A stretch of DNA of 64,000 bases, taken from NCBI GenBank assembly GCA_020638995.1, contig JACKHM010000001.1, forward strand, positions 620,001-684,000. Direction: 5' to 3'. Below are positions 52,652 through 61,369 of this stretch, one piece after another. Position numbers and translations under genes: made by a program. The notes under the pieces were generated by a model that was given only the letters and a program-made list of their open reading frames with translations, searched no databases and was not told where the DNA came from. This DNA comes from Planctomycetaceae bacterium (lineage in GTDB: Bacteria; Planctomycetota; Planctomycetia; Pirellulales; Pirellulaceae). Position 1 is the stretch's first letter. Every line of letters starts with the position of its first letter.

Positions 52652-53314
52652 TTATCCGTTTTCCAAAACCCATCGAACTGCGGCGCGGTTGAGTTCGGCG
52701 GCGTTGTGCAGCTCCAGCTTGTGTTTGATGTTCTCGCGATGCGTGTGAATGGTGTGGGTGCTGAGGTGCAAGCGACTGGCGATCTGCCCCGTCGTGAGGC
52801 CTTCACCGATCAGACGGAAGATCTCCAGTTCACGATCGGAAAGCTTCTCCGCGGTCGGTGCGGCGTTCTCGTTGCCACGGCCCACCGCGCGGCTCAAGAC
52901 ACGCTGGCTCATTTCTGTGCTGAGGTAGATGTTGCCACGAAGAATTTCGCGAATGGCTAGAATAACCTGCTCCGGTGCTTCTTGTTTCGTGATGTAGCCG
53001 TCGGCACCAGCCTGTAAGGCGCGATCCGCATACAGCGACTCGGTATACATGGTGTGGACCAGTACTTTGAGATGAGCACCGCGACCGCTGGATTTGAGTT
53101 GCTTGATCAGGTCGATGCCATGACTGGTCTTGAGCGAGATGTCGACGATGATCAAGTCTGGAAGAAGCTCTTTCGTTTGCTGGAGCGCATCATCCACGTC
53201 GACAGCTTCTCCACAGACCTCCAGGTCTGGCTCGCTCGCAATGCGCCCCGCCAAGCCTTCGCGGACCATCGGGTGGTCGTCGACGATCAGGATTTTGGCG
53301 ATTGATGTACTCAT
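52652..53314 (-). CDS. NarL/FixJ-family response regulator
   Basis: Receiver: KILIVDDHPMVREGLAGRI, DLIIVDISLKTSHGIDLIKQL (phospho-Asp), LVHTMYTESLYADRALQAGADGYITKQE. Output: LSDRELEIFRLIGEGLTTGQIASRLHLSTHTIHTHRENIKHKL, a LuxR-type helix-turn-helix. It is the partner of the oxygen-sensing-type kinase encoded just upstream, and has its own ECF-type promoter between the two genes. Start: ATG 53314 or 53317. Confidence 0.85.
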   Translation of the reverse strand: MSTSIAKILIVDDHPMVREGLAGRIASEPDLEVCGEAVDVDDALQQTKELLPDLIIVDISLKTSHGIDLIKQLKSSGRGAHLKVLVHTMYTESLYADRALQAGADGYITKQEAPEQVILAIREILRGNIYLSTEMSQRVLSRAVGRGNENAAPTAEKLSDRELEIFRLIGEGLTTGQIASRLHLSTHTIHTHRENIKHKLELHNAAELNRAAVRWVLENG

Positions 53315-53465
53315 CATCGGACCTAACTTAGTGACCATCGTCGCGACGTAGGCTTGGGTCTTCGCATTCGCAAGTCGAGCGCTACGTCGAAGGCCATGAT
53401 TTCCTCCGTCGCTGCAATCCCTATGGCGAACATCGCCTTTTCGCGGGCATTGACTCTTCACTTCG

Positions 53466-53492
53466 TTAGATGCGTGGGCGTGTGAATCCTTC
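53466..53492 (-). promoter_or_regulatory. ECF-type promoter, response regulator gene
   Basis: Minus-strand CCGTGAAGGA and GCATCTAA (53473-53466), with the spacer one base shorter than in the other copies. Weakest of the eight. Confidence 0.55.
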
Positions 53493-53551
53493 ACGGAATC
53501 TTGGTATTGGCGGACAAGAAAACACCAGTTGCACGCAGAATAGCCGCGTCT

Positions 53552-55408
53552 CTAACCACTTGCCGTGCGGAACTCGCAACGCACGACGGTTCCGCCTTCC
53601 GGACGTGCTGCCACGCCAAGTGTCGCCCCAATCACGCTCGCTCGATACTGCATAATCCCCAGCCCCATGCCCTCCGCCTCGCGTGGCGTCGCGTCGATCC
53701 CCACACCGTTGTCTTGAATTTCGAGGATCACGCTGTTGGGAATGGCGGACAGCGTGATTTCGATCCGGTCACCCTGGGAGTGCTTTAATGCATTATTGAC
53801 TGATTCCTGAGCGATGCGAAACAAGCTGGTTGCGGTCGCATTGTCCTTTAGGTGCGTCGCACCGCGGCAAGTGAGCGATATCGTTACTGAATGCGTCTCG
53901 TTCAGACGAGCGACAAGATCCTCCAGCGCGGCGCGTAGTCCTTCCGGGTCGACATCGACTGGCATGAAACCTTCGATGATCTTGCGTAACAGTTGTTGCG
54001 TGTTCTTGATACCGTCGGTTACTTTCTGGGCCAGTTGAGCGGCGGGCTGTGATTTGTCAGGCAGCGAAGCGAGCAAACTCTGTGTCATGTAATTCAAGGC
54101 CGTCAGTTCTTGTCCCACGCCGTCGTGTAAATCCTGTCCGATGCGAGTTTGCTCCTGGACGGCGATATCTAGCACTTGCTTCTGCAATCGTTTGCGGTCC
54201 GTCAAGTCGCGAATGATGCCCGTAAACAGCCCCAAATCTTTGACTTCGCTCACGGCCAGATCGACGGGGAATGTTGATCCGTCCTTACGCTGGCCCACGA
54301 CTTCTCGACCAAAGCAGATGATTCTCGTCTCACCGGTCGCGACATAGCGAGCGATGTAGCCGTCGTGCTCCTCGCGGTAAGGGGAAGGCATCAAAATGCG
54401 AACGTTTTGTCCAATCAAGTCGTTCTGCTCGTAGCCAAACATCTGTTCGGTGGCGGAATTGACGGCTTGGATAATCCCTCGTGTATCGATGGTGATAATC
54501 GCGTCCGCTGCCGTATCGAGGATCGCTCGCAATCGCTGTTCGATTTGATTCCGCTCGCTGGTGTCGCGAACGAATGCGCACATGAATTCATCGCTCGCGA
54601 ACTCAAAGTAGCCGCCAAAGACTTCGACGGGAACGCAGTCACCACTCTTGGTGCGACAACGCCGCTGCATCAGTAGCGATCTCCGCGATCTTGCTCGCTG
54701 CCACAGTTGACCCCATTCAGCAGAAGACAGGTCCGGGTCAAGATCGGTGACCGCGAGCCGCAGCAACTCATGACGCGGATATCCAGACATTTCGCACGCC
54801 ATATCGTTGACGAAGAACAGTCGACCGTCCGGTCTGATCCAAAACACGGCGTCCTGGCTATGATCGATCGTGAACTGCGTCTGCCGAAGAGTCCGGTTGG
54901 CCGCTTCCAATTCCACAGTGCGATCCGCCACACGCCGTTCAAGCGTTTCGTTGAGTTGTTGCCGTGCCATTTCGGCTTCTCGGCGGTCGGTGACGTCGCG
55001 AAGCAAGCCATCGTAGGCGACCAATCTGCCTTGGGCGTCATGACGAGCGACGGATGTGTTTAGGACCCAGCGGACGACGCCATCCTTTCGGCGAATGCGA
55101 TGCTCGATCGGCGGTGCAGTTTGCCCGGAAAGGATGTTGGCAGCCTGCTGTTCGACGGCGGGTCGATCCTCCTCCGGCACCATCGCAATCCACAGCATGG
55201 GGTTGGCTGCGAACTCCTCGGGCGAGTAGCCGGTGACCGCCAAACAATTCGCTCCATGAATCGTCTCGATCGGCCGGCCATTCTCGACCCTGACCGTAAA
55301 CATATAGTCGGTCACCGCCTCGATCAGCCGACGATAGCGTTGCGCGCTTGGTTCAAGCTCCTGTCTAAACGGTTGAACGTCGTCGGGATTAGGGCGCTCG
55401 GCATTCAC
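53552..55408 (-). CDS. PAS-domain histidine kinase with FixL-like heme-PAS
   Basis: Three PAS domains (about 22-140, 175-290, 292-405) precede a HisKA_3/NarX-type kinase: TRIGQDLHDGVGQEL (His428) and an ATPase with FRIAQESVNNALKHS and DNGVGIDATPREAEGMGLGIMQYR. The third PAS closely follows the FixL heme-PAS: LIGQNVRILMPSPYREEHDGYIARY carries His348 at the proximal heme-ligand position, and FGREVVGQRKDGSTFP carries Arg368 at the FixL ligand-gate position. It is therefore a likely O2 or other gas sensor. No membrane helix is visible, so it is cytoplasmic. Its likely partner is the NarL-type regulator downstream. Confidence 0.8.
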   Translation of the reverse strand: MNAERPNPDDVQPFRQELEPSAQRYRRLIEAVTDYMFTVRVENGRPIETIHGANCLAVTGYSPEEFAANPMLWIAMVPEEDRPAVEQQAANILSGQTAPPIEHRIRRKDGVVRWVLNTSVARHDAQGRLVAYDGLLRDVTDRREAEMARQQLNETLERRVADRTVELEAANRTLRQTQFTIDHSQDAVFWIRPDGRLFFVNDMACEMSGYPRHELLRLAVTDLDPDLSSAEWGQLWQRARSRRSLLMQRRCRTKSGDCVPVEVFGGYFEFASDEFMCAFVRDTSERNQIEQRLRAILDTAADAIITIDTRGIIQAVNSATEQMFGYEQNDLIGQNVRILMPSPYREEHDGYIARYVATGETRIICFGREVVGQRKDGSTFPVDLAVSEVKDLGLFTGIIRDLTDRKRLQKQVLDIAVQEQTRIGQDLHDGVGQELTALNYMTQSLLASLPDKSQPAAQLAQKVTDGIKNTQQLLRKIIEGFMPVDVDPEGLRAALEDLVARLNETHSVTISLTCRGATHLKDNATATSLFRIAQESVNNALKHSQGDRIEITLSAIPNSVILEIQDNGVGIDATPREAEGMGLGIMQYRASVIGATLGVAARPEGGTVVRCEFRTASG

Positions 55409-55655
55409 TCTTCAAACTCCCGCCAAAATGCTGTCCGGCCACAATGACAATGCCCATCTTAACACTCGTGACTTGGGCAAGTCGTTCCCAGGCACGTCCC
55501 GGAACCCAGAATAGCAGTTTCTGCTAGGGGTGGATTGGCGCGCCTCCCGATGTTGAGCCCGTGGGTCGTGTGCGAGAATGGATGACGCTAAGAAGGTCAG
55601 CTTCGACTCGAATTGCCTAGCACGAATTGGTCACCACCGTACAACAGGACCACCG

Positions 55656-56120
55656 ATGAAACCGCGACTGATCATTGCCGAATCGGACGAATCTCTTGCT
55701 GAAGATTACGGTGACTTCTTCTGGAAGCGAGGCTTTGGTGTTGAGGTTGCTGGTGACGGCCTGCGATGCCTGGAACTGCTACATCAATTTCCACCGCATG
55801 CATTGATCCTGGACCACGATCTGCCGTGGGGAGGAGCTGAAGGAGTCGTTGCCGCCATGCGTGATGAGTTCCATCTGGCGACCATACCCGTGTTGATGAT
55901 CGCGGATGAGGCCGGACCACAGAGTGCATCCTTGAACACAACACCAGTCGTCGCTTGGTTTCGCAAACCAATTCGGCTGGATTCGCTGTGGAGCGCGCTC
56001 AGTGTCGAGATTCCGGAGTTGATTACTGAGGGGTTCTTGAATCAAGCAGAGTCGCTATTGCCGGCGACTCGCCGTGACATCGACGATCAGATGAGCACAC
56101 GCGGCTTGTCCGCACGATGA
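55656..56120 (+). CDS. Single-domain response regulator
   Basis: MKPRLIIAESDESLAEDYGDFFWKRGF and HALILDHDLPWGG give a receiver with phospho-Asp, but one acidic residue of the usual N-terminal pair is replaced (AESDES). A short C-terminal extension of about 40 residues has no domain. It leads a rightward set through 58098. The start at 55656 begins the receiver correctly. Confidence 0.7.
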   Translation: MKPRLIIAESDESLAEDYGDFFWKRGFGVEVAGDGLRCLELLHQFPPHALILDHDLPWGGAEGVVAAMRDEFHLATIPVLMIADEAGPQSASLNTTPVVAWFRKPIRLDSLWSALSVEIPELITEGFLNQAESLLPATRRDIDDQMSTRGLSAR

Positions 56121-56130
56121 GCCCAGGGTC

Positions 56131-56418
56131 ATGAGCAACATTAAAGCCATTGAACAGTCAAGGAAAGATACTCGCCAGCGCAACGATTTCGAGCCAACAA
56201 AAGCTGCGGTGAAGTCCAAGGTTGCCGACGAGGCCGGGCGGCGTTTGCAGGCGACTCACTATGCAGCTTTACGCGGCGTCTCCTGCGAATTCCATGAGGG
56301 CATGTTGGTGCTGCGTGGCACTGTTCCCTCGTTCCATCTCAAGCAAGTCGCACAGGAGATCGTGCTCAAGATTGAAGGAGTCGGCGCACTCGTCAACGCT
56401 TTGGAAGTTGGCGACTAG
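56131..56418 (+). CDS. BON-domain protein
   Basis: Ninety-five residues without a signal peptide, so cytoplasmic. The BON core is GVSCEFHEGMLVLRGTVPSFHLKQVAQEIVLKIEGVGALVNALEV. It is a paralogue of the protein at 57745. BON domains bind membranes or small ligands; the partner here is unknown. It starts 11 bases after the preceding stop. Confidence 0.75.
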   Translation: MSNIKAIEQSRKDTRQRNDFEPTKAAVKSKVADEAGRRLQATHYAALRGVSCEFHEGMLVLRGTVPSFHLKQVAQEIVLKIEGVGALVNALEVGD

Positions 56419-56461
56419 GCAGTTTCACTTTCCTACCACTCACCTTGTAAGGAGTTTCTCC

Positions 56462-57022
56462 ATGTCAATGAAAAGACTTGCTCTGTTTGTGTTTGGTGCA
56501 TTTCTGACCACGGTTGCTTTTGCCGCCGACGAACCAGTCTCGAAGCCGACGTGTTGCGCGAAGCGCGCCTATTGCTGCTCGATCAAAGCACGGTGTTGCG
56601 ACAACGACAAAGTCGTCGAGGAGGAGATCATTCCGTTAACGTTCGTTGAGGACGAAGCAGCAAAGCCTACCTGCTGCGACAAACGAGCCTACTGCTGCAC
56701 GATCAAGTTGCCATGCTGTGGGAAAACGCTGCTTGTCGAAGTGGTGGCGCTGACAGCCGCAGAAGAACCGGCCGCCAAGGACGGTGCGGCAAAGCCAACC
56801 TGCTGCGCAAAGCGGGCCTACTGTTGCAGCGTCAAGGCCACCTGCTGTGGCAAGGAGGCAACGGCCAACTTCGTTGACAAGGAATTGACCCAAACAGAAC
56901 TAGTAGCCTTTGCGGCAGATCGCGACGCGTCAAAGCCGAGTTGCTGCATCAAACGGGCCTATTGCTGTTCGATCAAGTCCCCTTGCTGCGGCAAGACCGT
57001 CGATCTGGAGATCGTGCGGTAA
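56462..57022 (+). CDS. Exported protein of four tandem Cys-rich (CC-AYCC-CC) repeats
   Basis: After a signal peptide (to TTVAFAAD) four repeats follow, each KP(T/S)CC-x-KRAYCC(S/T)(I/V)K-x2-CC, six Cys per repeat (residues about 27-45, 65-85, 113-132, 157-175) with acidic linkers. This is metallothionein-like in density, but I know no family with this repeat. It is likely a periplasmic metal buffer. AAGGAG lies before ATG 56462. It sits between a BON gene and csrA on the same strand. Confidence 0.75.
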   Translation: MSMKRLALFVFGAFLTTVAFAADEPVSKPTCCAKRAYCCSIKARCCDNDKVVEEEIIPLTFVEDEAAKPTCCDKRAYCCTIKLPCCGKTLLVEVVALTAAEEPAAKDGAAKPTCCAKRAYCCSVKATCCGKEATANFVDKELTQTELVAFAADRDASKPSCCIKRAYCCSIKSPCCGKTVDLEIVR

Positions 57023-57073
57023 CGACTGTAACTTGGCGAGTTGAGCCCAAAAGCATCTTCAGGAGGAAAACAG

Positions 57074-57301
57074 ATGTTGGTTCTTAGCCGAAAACGAGGT
57101 GAACGGATTGTGATCGGTGACAATGTCGAGTTGGTCATCATCAGCGTGCAGGGCGGTCGAGTTAAACTCGGCTTCCTCGCACCGGATGACGTAGCCATCT
57201 ACCGTGAAGAAGTATTCCAACGGCTTAAAGAAGAAGAGGATGGCAACAGCAACGAGTACCCTGTTTCGCCTGGACAAGGGTCTTCTCTGGCTGTCGCCTA
57301 A
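57074..57301 (+). CDS. csrA: CsrA carbon storage regulator
   Basis: MLVLSRKRGERIVIGDNVELVIISVQGGRVKLGFLAPDDVAIYREEVFQRL covers the whole CsrA fold, an mRNA-binding translational regulator that recognises GGA motifs. A short Ser/Gly tail follows. AGGAGG precedes the start at 57074. It is followed ten bases later by a receiver gene, which may place it under a phosphorelay; that is inferred from position. Confidence 0.9.
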   Translation: MLVLSRKRGERIVIGDNVELVIISVQGGRVKLGFLAPDDVAIYREEVFQRLKEEEDGNSNEYPVSPGQGSSLAVA

Positions 57302-57310
57302 CAGCAAAAG

Positions 57311-57748
57311 ATGTCTGTCAAGCTGCTGATCGCCGATGACAGTTCGCAAGTACGTGAGAGCCTGAAGCTGCTGCTGATGCGCGAAGGTATCGATGTGATC
57401 GAAGCAGCCACCTGCCAGCAAGCGATACGAATGGCCAGCCGACTGGATTTGGACGCAGTACTGATGGACATCAACATGCCCGATGGCAGCGGCTTGGACG
57501 TGCTAGTCCGAATCAGGCAAGAACATCCTGGATTACCAGTCTTGATGCATTCGGAATATGACCGCCCCAGCTATCGATCGCGCAGTCACGCATTGGGCGC
57601 GGCATGCTATTTGGTGAAGGGATTGAACAAAGAAGTACTGCTCGAAGCTATCCACCAAGCGCTCAGCAACAACAACGTTTCGGTAGACACACACCACACT
57701 CCGTGCGGCGCGATTGCCGCAAACAAAGGAGGACAGAGGACACCATGA
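57311..57748 (+). CDS. Single-domain response regulator
   Basis: KLLIADDSSQVRESLKLLL, DLDAVLMDINMPDGSGLDVL (phospho-Asp) and ACYLVKGL (Lys) are all present, so a functional receiver. A tail of about 20 residues follows. The next gene overlaps by four bases (ATGA), showing translational coupling. Confidence 0.8.
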   Translation: MSVKLLIADDSSQVRESLKLLLMREGIDVIEAATCQQAIRMASRLDLDAVLMDINMPDGSGLDVLVRIRQEHPGLPVLMHSEYDRPSYRSRSHALGAACYLVKGLNKEVLLEAIHQALSNNNVSVDTHHTPCGAIAANKGGQRTP

Positions 57749-58098
57749 GCAGCGTTAGCGACACTCGATCAACCGGCATCACGACAACTCTCCTCCGTCG
57801 AGAAGACCTCGCCGCAGTCGGCGAGGGAATGCCAGACGTAGACAATTACGTTCGCGGCCGGCTCGCTGAATGCAAGTTTGCCTACTACCTGAATGATGTG
57901 ACATGGCGCTTCGACGGAGGGACTCTCATCCTCGATGGCCATGTACCAACGTTTGCCCTGAAACAGTCCCTTGATCTGCTGTTTCGCGACATTGAGAAGA
58001 TCGTGCGAGTCATCAACGATGTCGAAGTCGTTAGCTCGACGGGACTGAGTAGTGTGCGACCCCATGCCACTGAGTTGCATCCGAACTACGGCCCGTAA
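57745..58098 (+). CDS. BON-domain protein, paralogue of 56131
   Basis: DVTWRFDGGTLILDGHVPTFALKQSLDLLFRDIEKIVRVINDVEV matches the BON core of 56131-56418. No signal peptide. It is coupled to the receiver gene and ends inside the end of the convergent gene (13-base overlap). Confidence 0.7.
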   Translation: MSSVSDTRSTGITTTLLRREDLAAVGEGMPDVDNYVRGRLAECKFAYYLNDVTWRFDGGTLILDGHVPTFALKQSLDLLFRDIEKIVRVINDVEVVSSTGLSSVRPHATELHPNYGP

Positions 58099-58436
58099 AA
58101 GTAGTCGTAGTAGGGCGCGTGTGCGTAGGGTCGATACAGGTTGGACGGCGTGATCAGTCGGTTATACGGTCGGAAGTCATTGTACGGGCGCGGATAGCTT
58201 GGGTATCTCGCGCTTTCGCCGCTGTAGCGGCGACGCTGCAACGTGTAACCCGAGCCCGACCTATGCCAGCGACGGCCGACAACCAACTGTACTGGGGATT
58301 CGGTATTGACTGAGCGTGCTGCAACCGCGAGCTGCGATGGGTCCATGGTCGCGGACGAGAAGTCGCTCGCAGGTGCGTTCGAAGCGAGAAGGACGGTCGC
58401 ACCGAAAAGTAAGGATAGGATCTGAAGTTGGCTCAT
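58086..58436 (-). CDS. Exported Tyr/Arg/Pro-rich small protein
   Basis: The 116-residue product has a signal peptide (to NAPAS) and a tail rich in Tyr, Arg and Pro (YPSYPRPYNDFRPYNRL, HAPYYDYFYGP). It resembles other low-complexity exported proteins of planctomycetes. Function unknown. Confidence 0.5.
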   Translation of the reverse strand: MSQLQILSLLFGATVLLASNAPASDFSSATMDPSQLAVAARSVNTESPVQLVVGRRWHRSGSGYTLQRRRYSGESARYPSYPRPYNDFRPYNRLITPSNLYRPYAHAPYYDYFYGP

Positions 58437-58510
58437 GGGATCTCCTTCTACGTGAAAGTATTGCTCACAACTCGGATGACGCGCTGACCGAGTCTTCTAG
58501 CGTATACTCC

Positions 58511-59914
58511 TTAGCCCTGCACCAGTGTCACTTGCTTGCCATCCTCCGCACAGCTTGCATTCCACTTCCTTTCGAGGCGCATGGATTCGGCAAACGCCGC
58601 TGATACCGAGGGTTCGCCGTGAACCACGAACGTCTGCTTCGGTGGGCGTTGGAATCCGTCGAGCCAACGATCTAACTCGGTTCGATCCGCATGTGCCGAC
58701 AGTCCGTCGAGTGTTTCCACATGGGCCTTCACGGGAACTTCCCGGCCATGCATCCGAAGGAACTCGGCCCCTTCCTGCAAAGATCGGCCACGCGTTCCGA
58801 TTGCTTGAAAGCCGACCAACAGCACGGTCGTCTTGGCATCCGGCAAACGCCGCTTGAGATGATGCACGATACGCCCTCCCGTCGCCATGCCGCTGGCGGC
58901 GATAATGATCATTGGACCCTGCTTGTCATTCAACGCTTTCGACTCTTGCGGCGTTCGGGTGAACTCGTATGGCTTGCAGCACAACGGACATCGCTGCTCG
59001 TCCATCAGCAGTTTCATGTCAATGTCGTGGTCTTCCGGGTGCTGACAAAAGATATCGGTGACATCGGTTGCCATGGGGCTGTCAATGTATACCGGTAGTC
59101 GCGGAATCTTGCCCGCCTCTTCCAGCTCGCGTATCCGCCAAATCAACTCTTGTGTCCGACCCACAGCAAACGCCGGGATCAACAAAGCTCCTCCGCGATC
59201 AACCGCATCGTTGATGACTCGCGCCAGATCGCCATTCGCATCATTCGCTGGATGAGTCCGGTTGCCGTAGGTCGATTCAACCAGCAGCACATCCGCAAAG
59301 GGAACCAGTTCGGGGTCACGTAGCATGGGGCGTCCCCAACGCCCGAGATCGCCGGAGAATACTAACGTGATCGGCTGACTTTCGCCAATTCTCACCTCGA
59401 CCGTGGCCGAACCCAGGATGTGCCCCGCGCGACGTAGCGTGACGGCAATCTCCTTCCCGACCTCAAAAGCTTCCCCGTAATATTGCGCCTTCACGAGCTT
59501 GAGACTGTCCGTAGCATCCCTCCCGGTATAGAGTGGCTCGGCAGGATGATGTTTCGAGAATCCTTTGCGATTCGCGTACGCGGCATCTTCCTCTTGGATG
59601 TGTGCGGAATCCGGCAGGACAATCTGTAGAAGCGACTGTGTTCCGCCGGTGCAATAGATAGGGCCGTTAAAGCCACCTCGCACCAGTCGCGGCAGATAAC
59701 CGCAATGGTCGATGTGAGCGTGGCTGAGAATTACGGCGTCAATGTCGGCGGGTTTGAACAGCGGTTCGTGCCAATTGCGATCGCGCAACTGCCGCAAGCC
59801 TTGAAATAGCCCACAGTCAAGCAGGACCTGCCGACCGTGTGCTCGGATCAAATACTTCGACCCTGTAACCGTTCCTGCACCTCCGAGAAACTGCACAGTT
59901 GGAGTCTGGTTCAC
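58511..59914 (-). CDS. Metallo-beta-lactamase/beta-CASP RNA exonuclease-like protein
   Basis: QFLGGAGTVTGSKYLI and VILSHAHIDHCGYLP give the HxHxDH motif; HILGSATVEV, LVFSGDLGR and VESTYGNRTHP continue the MBL fold; the beta-CASP domain ends with GMATGGRIVHHLK and DGLSAHADRTEL. This is the YSH1/CPSF73-like class of bacterial RNA-processing enzymes. It begins at GTG 59914, overlapping the stop of the LOG-like gene by four bases. Last gene of the YHS operon. Confidence 0.8.
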   Translation of the reverse strand: MNQTPTVQFLGGAGTVTGSKYLIRAHGRQVLLDCGLFQGLRQLRDRNWHEPLFKPADIDAVILSHAHIDHCGYLPRLVRGGFNGPIYCTGGTQSLLQIVLPDSAHIQEEDAAYANRKGFSKHHPAEPLYTGRDATDSLKLVKAQYYGEAFEVGKEIAVTLRRAGHILGSATVEVRIGESQPITLVFSGDLGRWGRPMLRDPELVPFADVLLVESTYGNRTHPANDANGDLARVINDAVDRGGALLIPAFAVGRTQELIWRIRELEEAGKIPRLPVYIDSPMATDVTDIFCQHPEDHDIDMKLLMDEQRCPLCCKPYEFTRTPQESKALNDKQGPMIIIAASGMATGGRIVHHLKRRLPDAKTTVLLVGFQAIGTRGRSLQEGAEFLRMHGREVPVKAHVETLDGLSAHADRTELDRWLDGFQRPPKQTFVVHGEPSVSAAFAESMRLERKWNASCAEDGKQVTLVQG

Positions 59915-60678
59915 GGCTGCGATTCCTGTGATAAGAAGCTGTGCGGATCTCGGTCGAATCGCTCGGCGCACTCCAACGAACAAAACACATAACGCTGATC
60001 GTCTCTGATACGTCGCGCGGCGGCCGCACCCGGTGCAACCCACATCCGACATACAACATCCTGCTGGCTGCCTTCGACCGCCATTGGCGACGGGTCGCTT
60101 GTTCCACGACAAAATACAGACGGTTGGCGATAGTGCTCGGTGCGGTAGATCTCCAATAGCCGTTCGACCAACCGATCAGGTTTGTCGTCGTAGAGAACGC
60201 GCGAGCCTGTCTCCTTATTGCAAGTGGCGAGAATATCGCGGACCATGTCGCTGATCCCGCCCGTGCCCGTCAACACGCCGATCAGCTTTCCTTCGTCATA
60301 AGCAATTGCTAGTTCACCCAACGTGCCGCTGCTGCCACCGACAATAACAACGATGTCGGAGCTACGAATGTTAACCACCTCGCGGCCCATGAGGCCACTG
60401 CCTGTAAAGACCAAAACGTCGTGGCCGAGCGTCGGTGAAGCGTATTTATAGGCATGCTCATCCAGGCTCAGGGCCGGCGAGATCCCAATCACGGTGCCAC
60501 CGCGCTCCTTCGCTCCACGCGCCGCAGCGAGTGGCAAGCCGGGACACGCGCCCGTGATCGTGATGCAATTGGATTCGGCAATCGATTGGCCCAAGCGCGT
60601 CGCCGCATCGATATGCTGTTGGGGGATGTCGCTGCCGGCACCACCCATCACACCGATCTTCAATGGCATTCGATTCAT
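59911..60678 (-). CDS. LOG-family-like protein fused to a C-terminal YHS-type metal domain
   Basis: KIGVMGGAGSDIPQQHIDAATRLGQSIAES begins a Rossmann-like domain of the LOG/TIGR00725 group, and VVIVGGSSGTLGELAIAYDEGK is its nucleotide-binding motif. Residues about 205-255 form a YHS-like domain (VVCRMWVAPGAAAARRIRDDQRYVFCSLECAERF) with a Cys and a CxxxC pair. The combination suggests a metal-linked nucleotide enzyme. The real substrate is unknown. Confidence 0.65.
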   Translation of the reverse strand: MNRMPLKIGVMGGAGSDIPQQHIDAATRLGQSIAESNCITITGACPGLPLAAARGAKERGGTVIGISPALSLDEHAYKYASPTLGHDVLVFTGSGLMGREVVNIRSSDIVVIVGGSSGTLGELAIAYDEGKLIGVLTGTGGISDMVRDILATCNKETGSRVLYDDKPDRLVERLLEIYRTEHYRQPSVFCRGTSDPSPMAVEGSQQDVVCRMWVAPGAAAARRIRDDQRYVFCSLECAERFDRDPHSFLSQESQP

Positions 60679-60693
60679 CGATCTGGTGACTCG

Positions 60694-61359
60694 TCAGGAA
60701 TTCCTAAGTTGAACGAATTGCTTGGGATCGGCGTCAAACTGCTGCTGACATATCGTGGAACAAAAGTAATAGGGATGGCCCAGATAAGACGCACTCGCCG
60801 CCGCGGCAGACCGGTTGATCCGCATGCCACAGACAGGATCGGTGGCCGCATCCTCTTCGAAGTCCGCGTCGCCCCGGTCGATGCGAAGGTAATCGTCCAG
60901 GAACTCCAACAGCCGCTCTTCGATCCAACTCGCGACCACTTCATCGCCTACCGAATCCAACGGCAGGGCCAAACTGTCGTGCTCGGTCAGCTTAATAAAG
61001 ACGGGCATCATGTGAACGTGGTAGCGAAGCAACAGCTTCTCGAAACGAGCGTCGTGCTCGACCGCAAACTCTAGCTGTGTGCTGACGGGAAATCGTTCGC
61101 AGTATCCGAACCAGTAACTGCACCGTGAGGCCGCGTCGTCGCGCGCCGGAGTTGTGTTGGCGAAGTACCCGGCTAGTGTCTCGACCCGAGGTCGAATGAT
61201 CGTAGAGATCAGACGCGCGGCAAGTTCTTCAAACTGCTCGCGCCGGCTGGAGAACCGAGCCATGTATTGCTCGGCTTCTTCGGCCGACCAGTGACGCTGA
61301 CGACTGGAATCGGCGAGTATCTCGTCGATGCAATTTGCGAAACTGATGAGATCACTCAT
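60694..61359 (-). CDS. Helical protein with C-terminal YHS domain
   Basis: The N-terminal 165 residues are helical without known match. The C-terminus reads TDPVCGMRINRSAAAASASYLGHPYYFCSTICQQQFDADPKQF, a classic YHS domain (Cys, CxxxC). It lies 15 bases ahead of the LOG-YHS gene and 10 bases after the YHS-like lipoprotein, so all belong to one operon. Confidence 0.7.
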   Translation of the reverse strand: MSDLISFANCIDEILADSSRQRHWSAEEAEQYMARFSSRREQFEELAARLISTIIRPRVETLAGYFANTTPARDDAASRCSYWFGYCERFPVSTQLEFAVEHDARFEKLLLRYHVHMMPVFIKLTEHDSLALPLDSVGDEVVASWIEERLLEFLDDYLRIDRGDADFEEDAATDPVCGMRINRSAAAASASYLGHPYYFCSTICQQQFDADPKQFVQLRNS

Positions 61360-61369
61360 GCTGCTGGAT

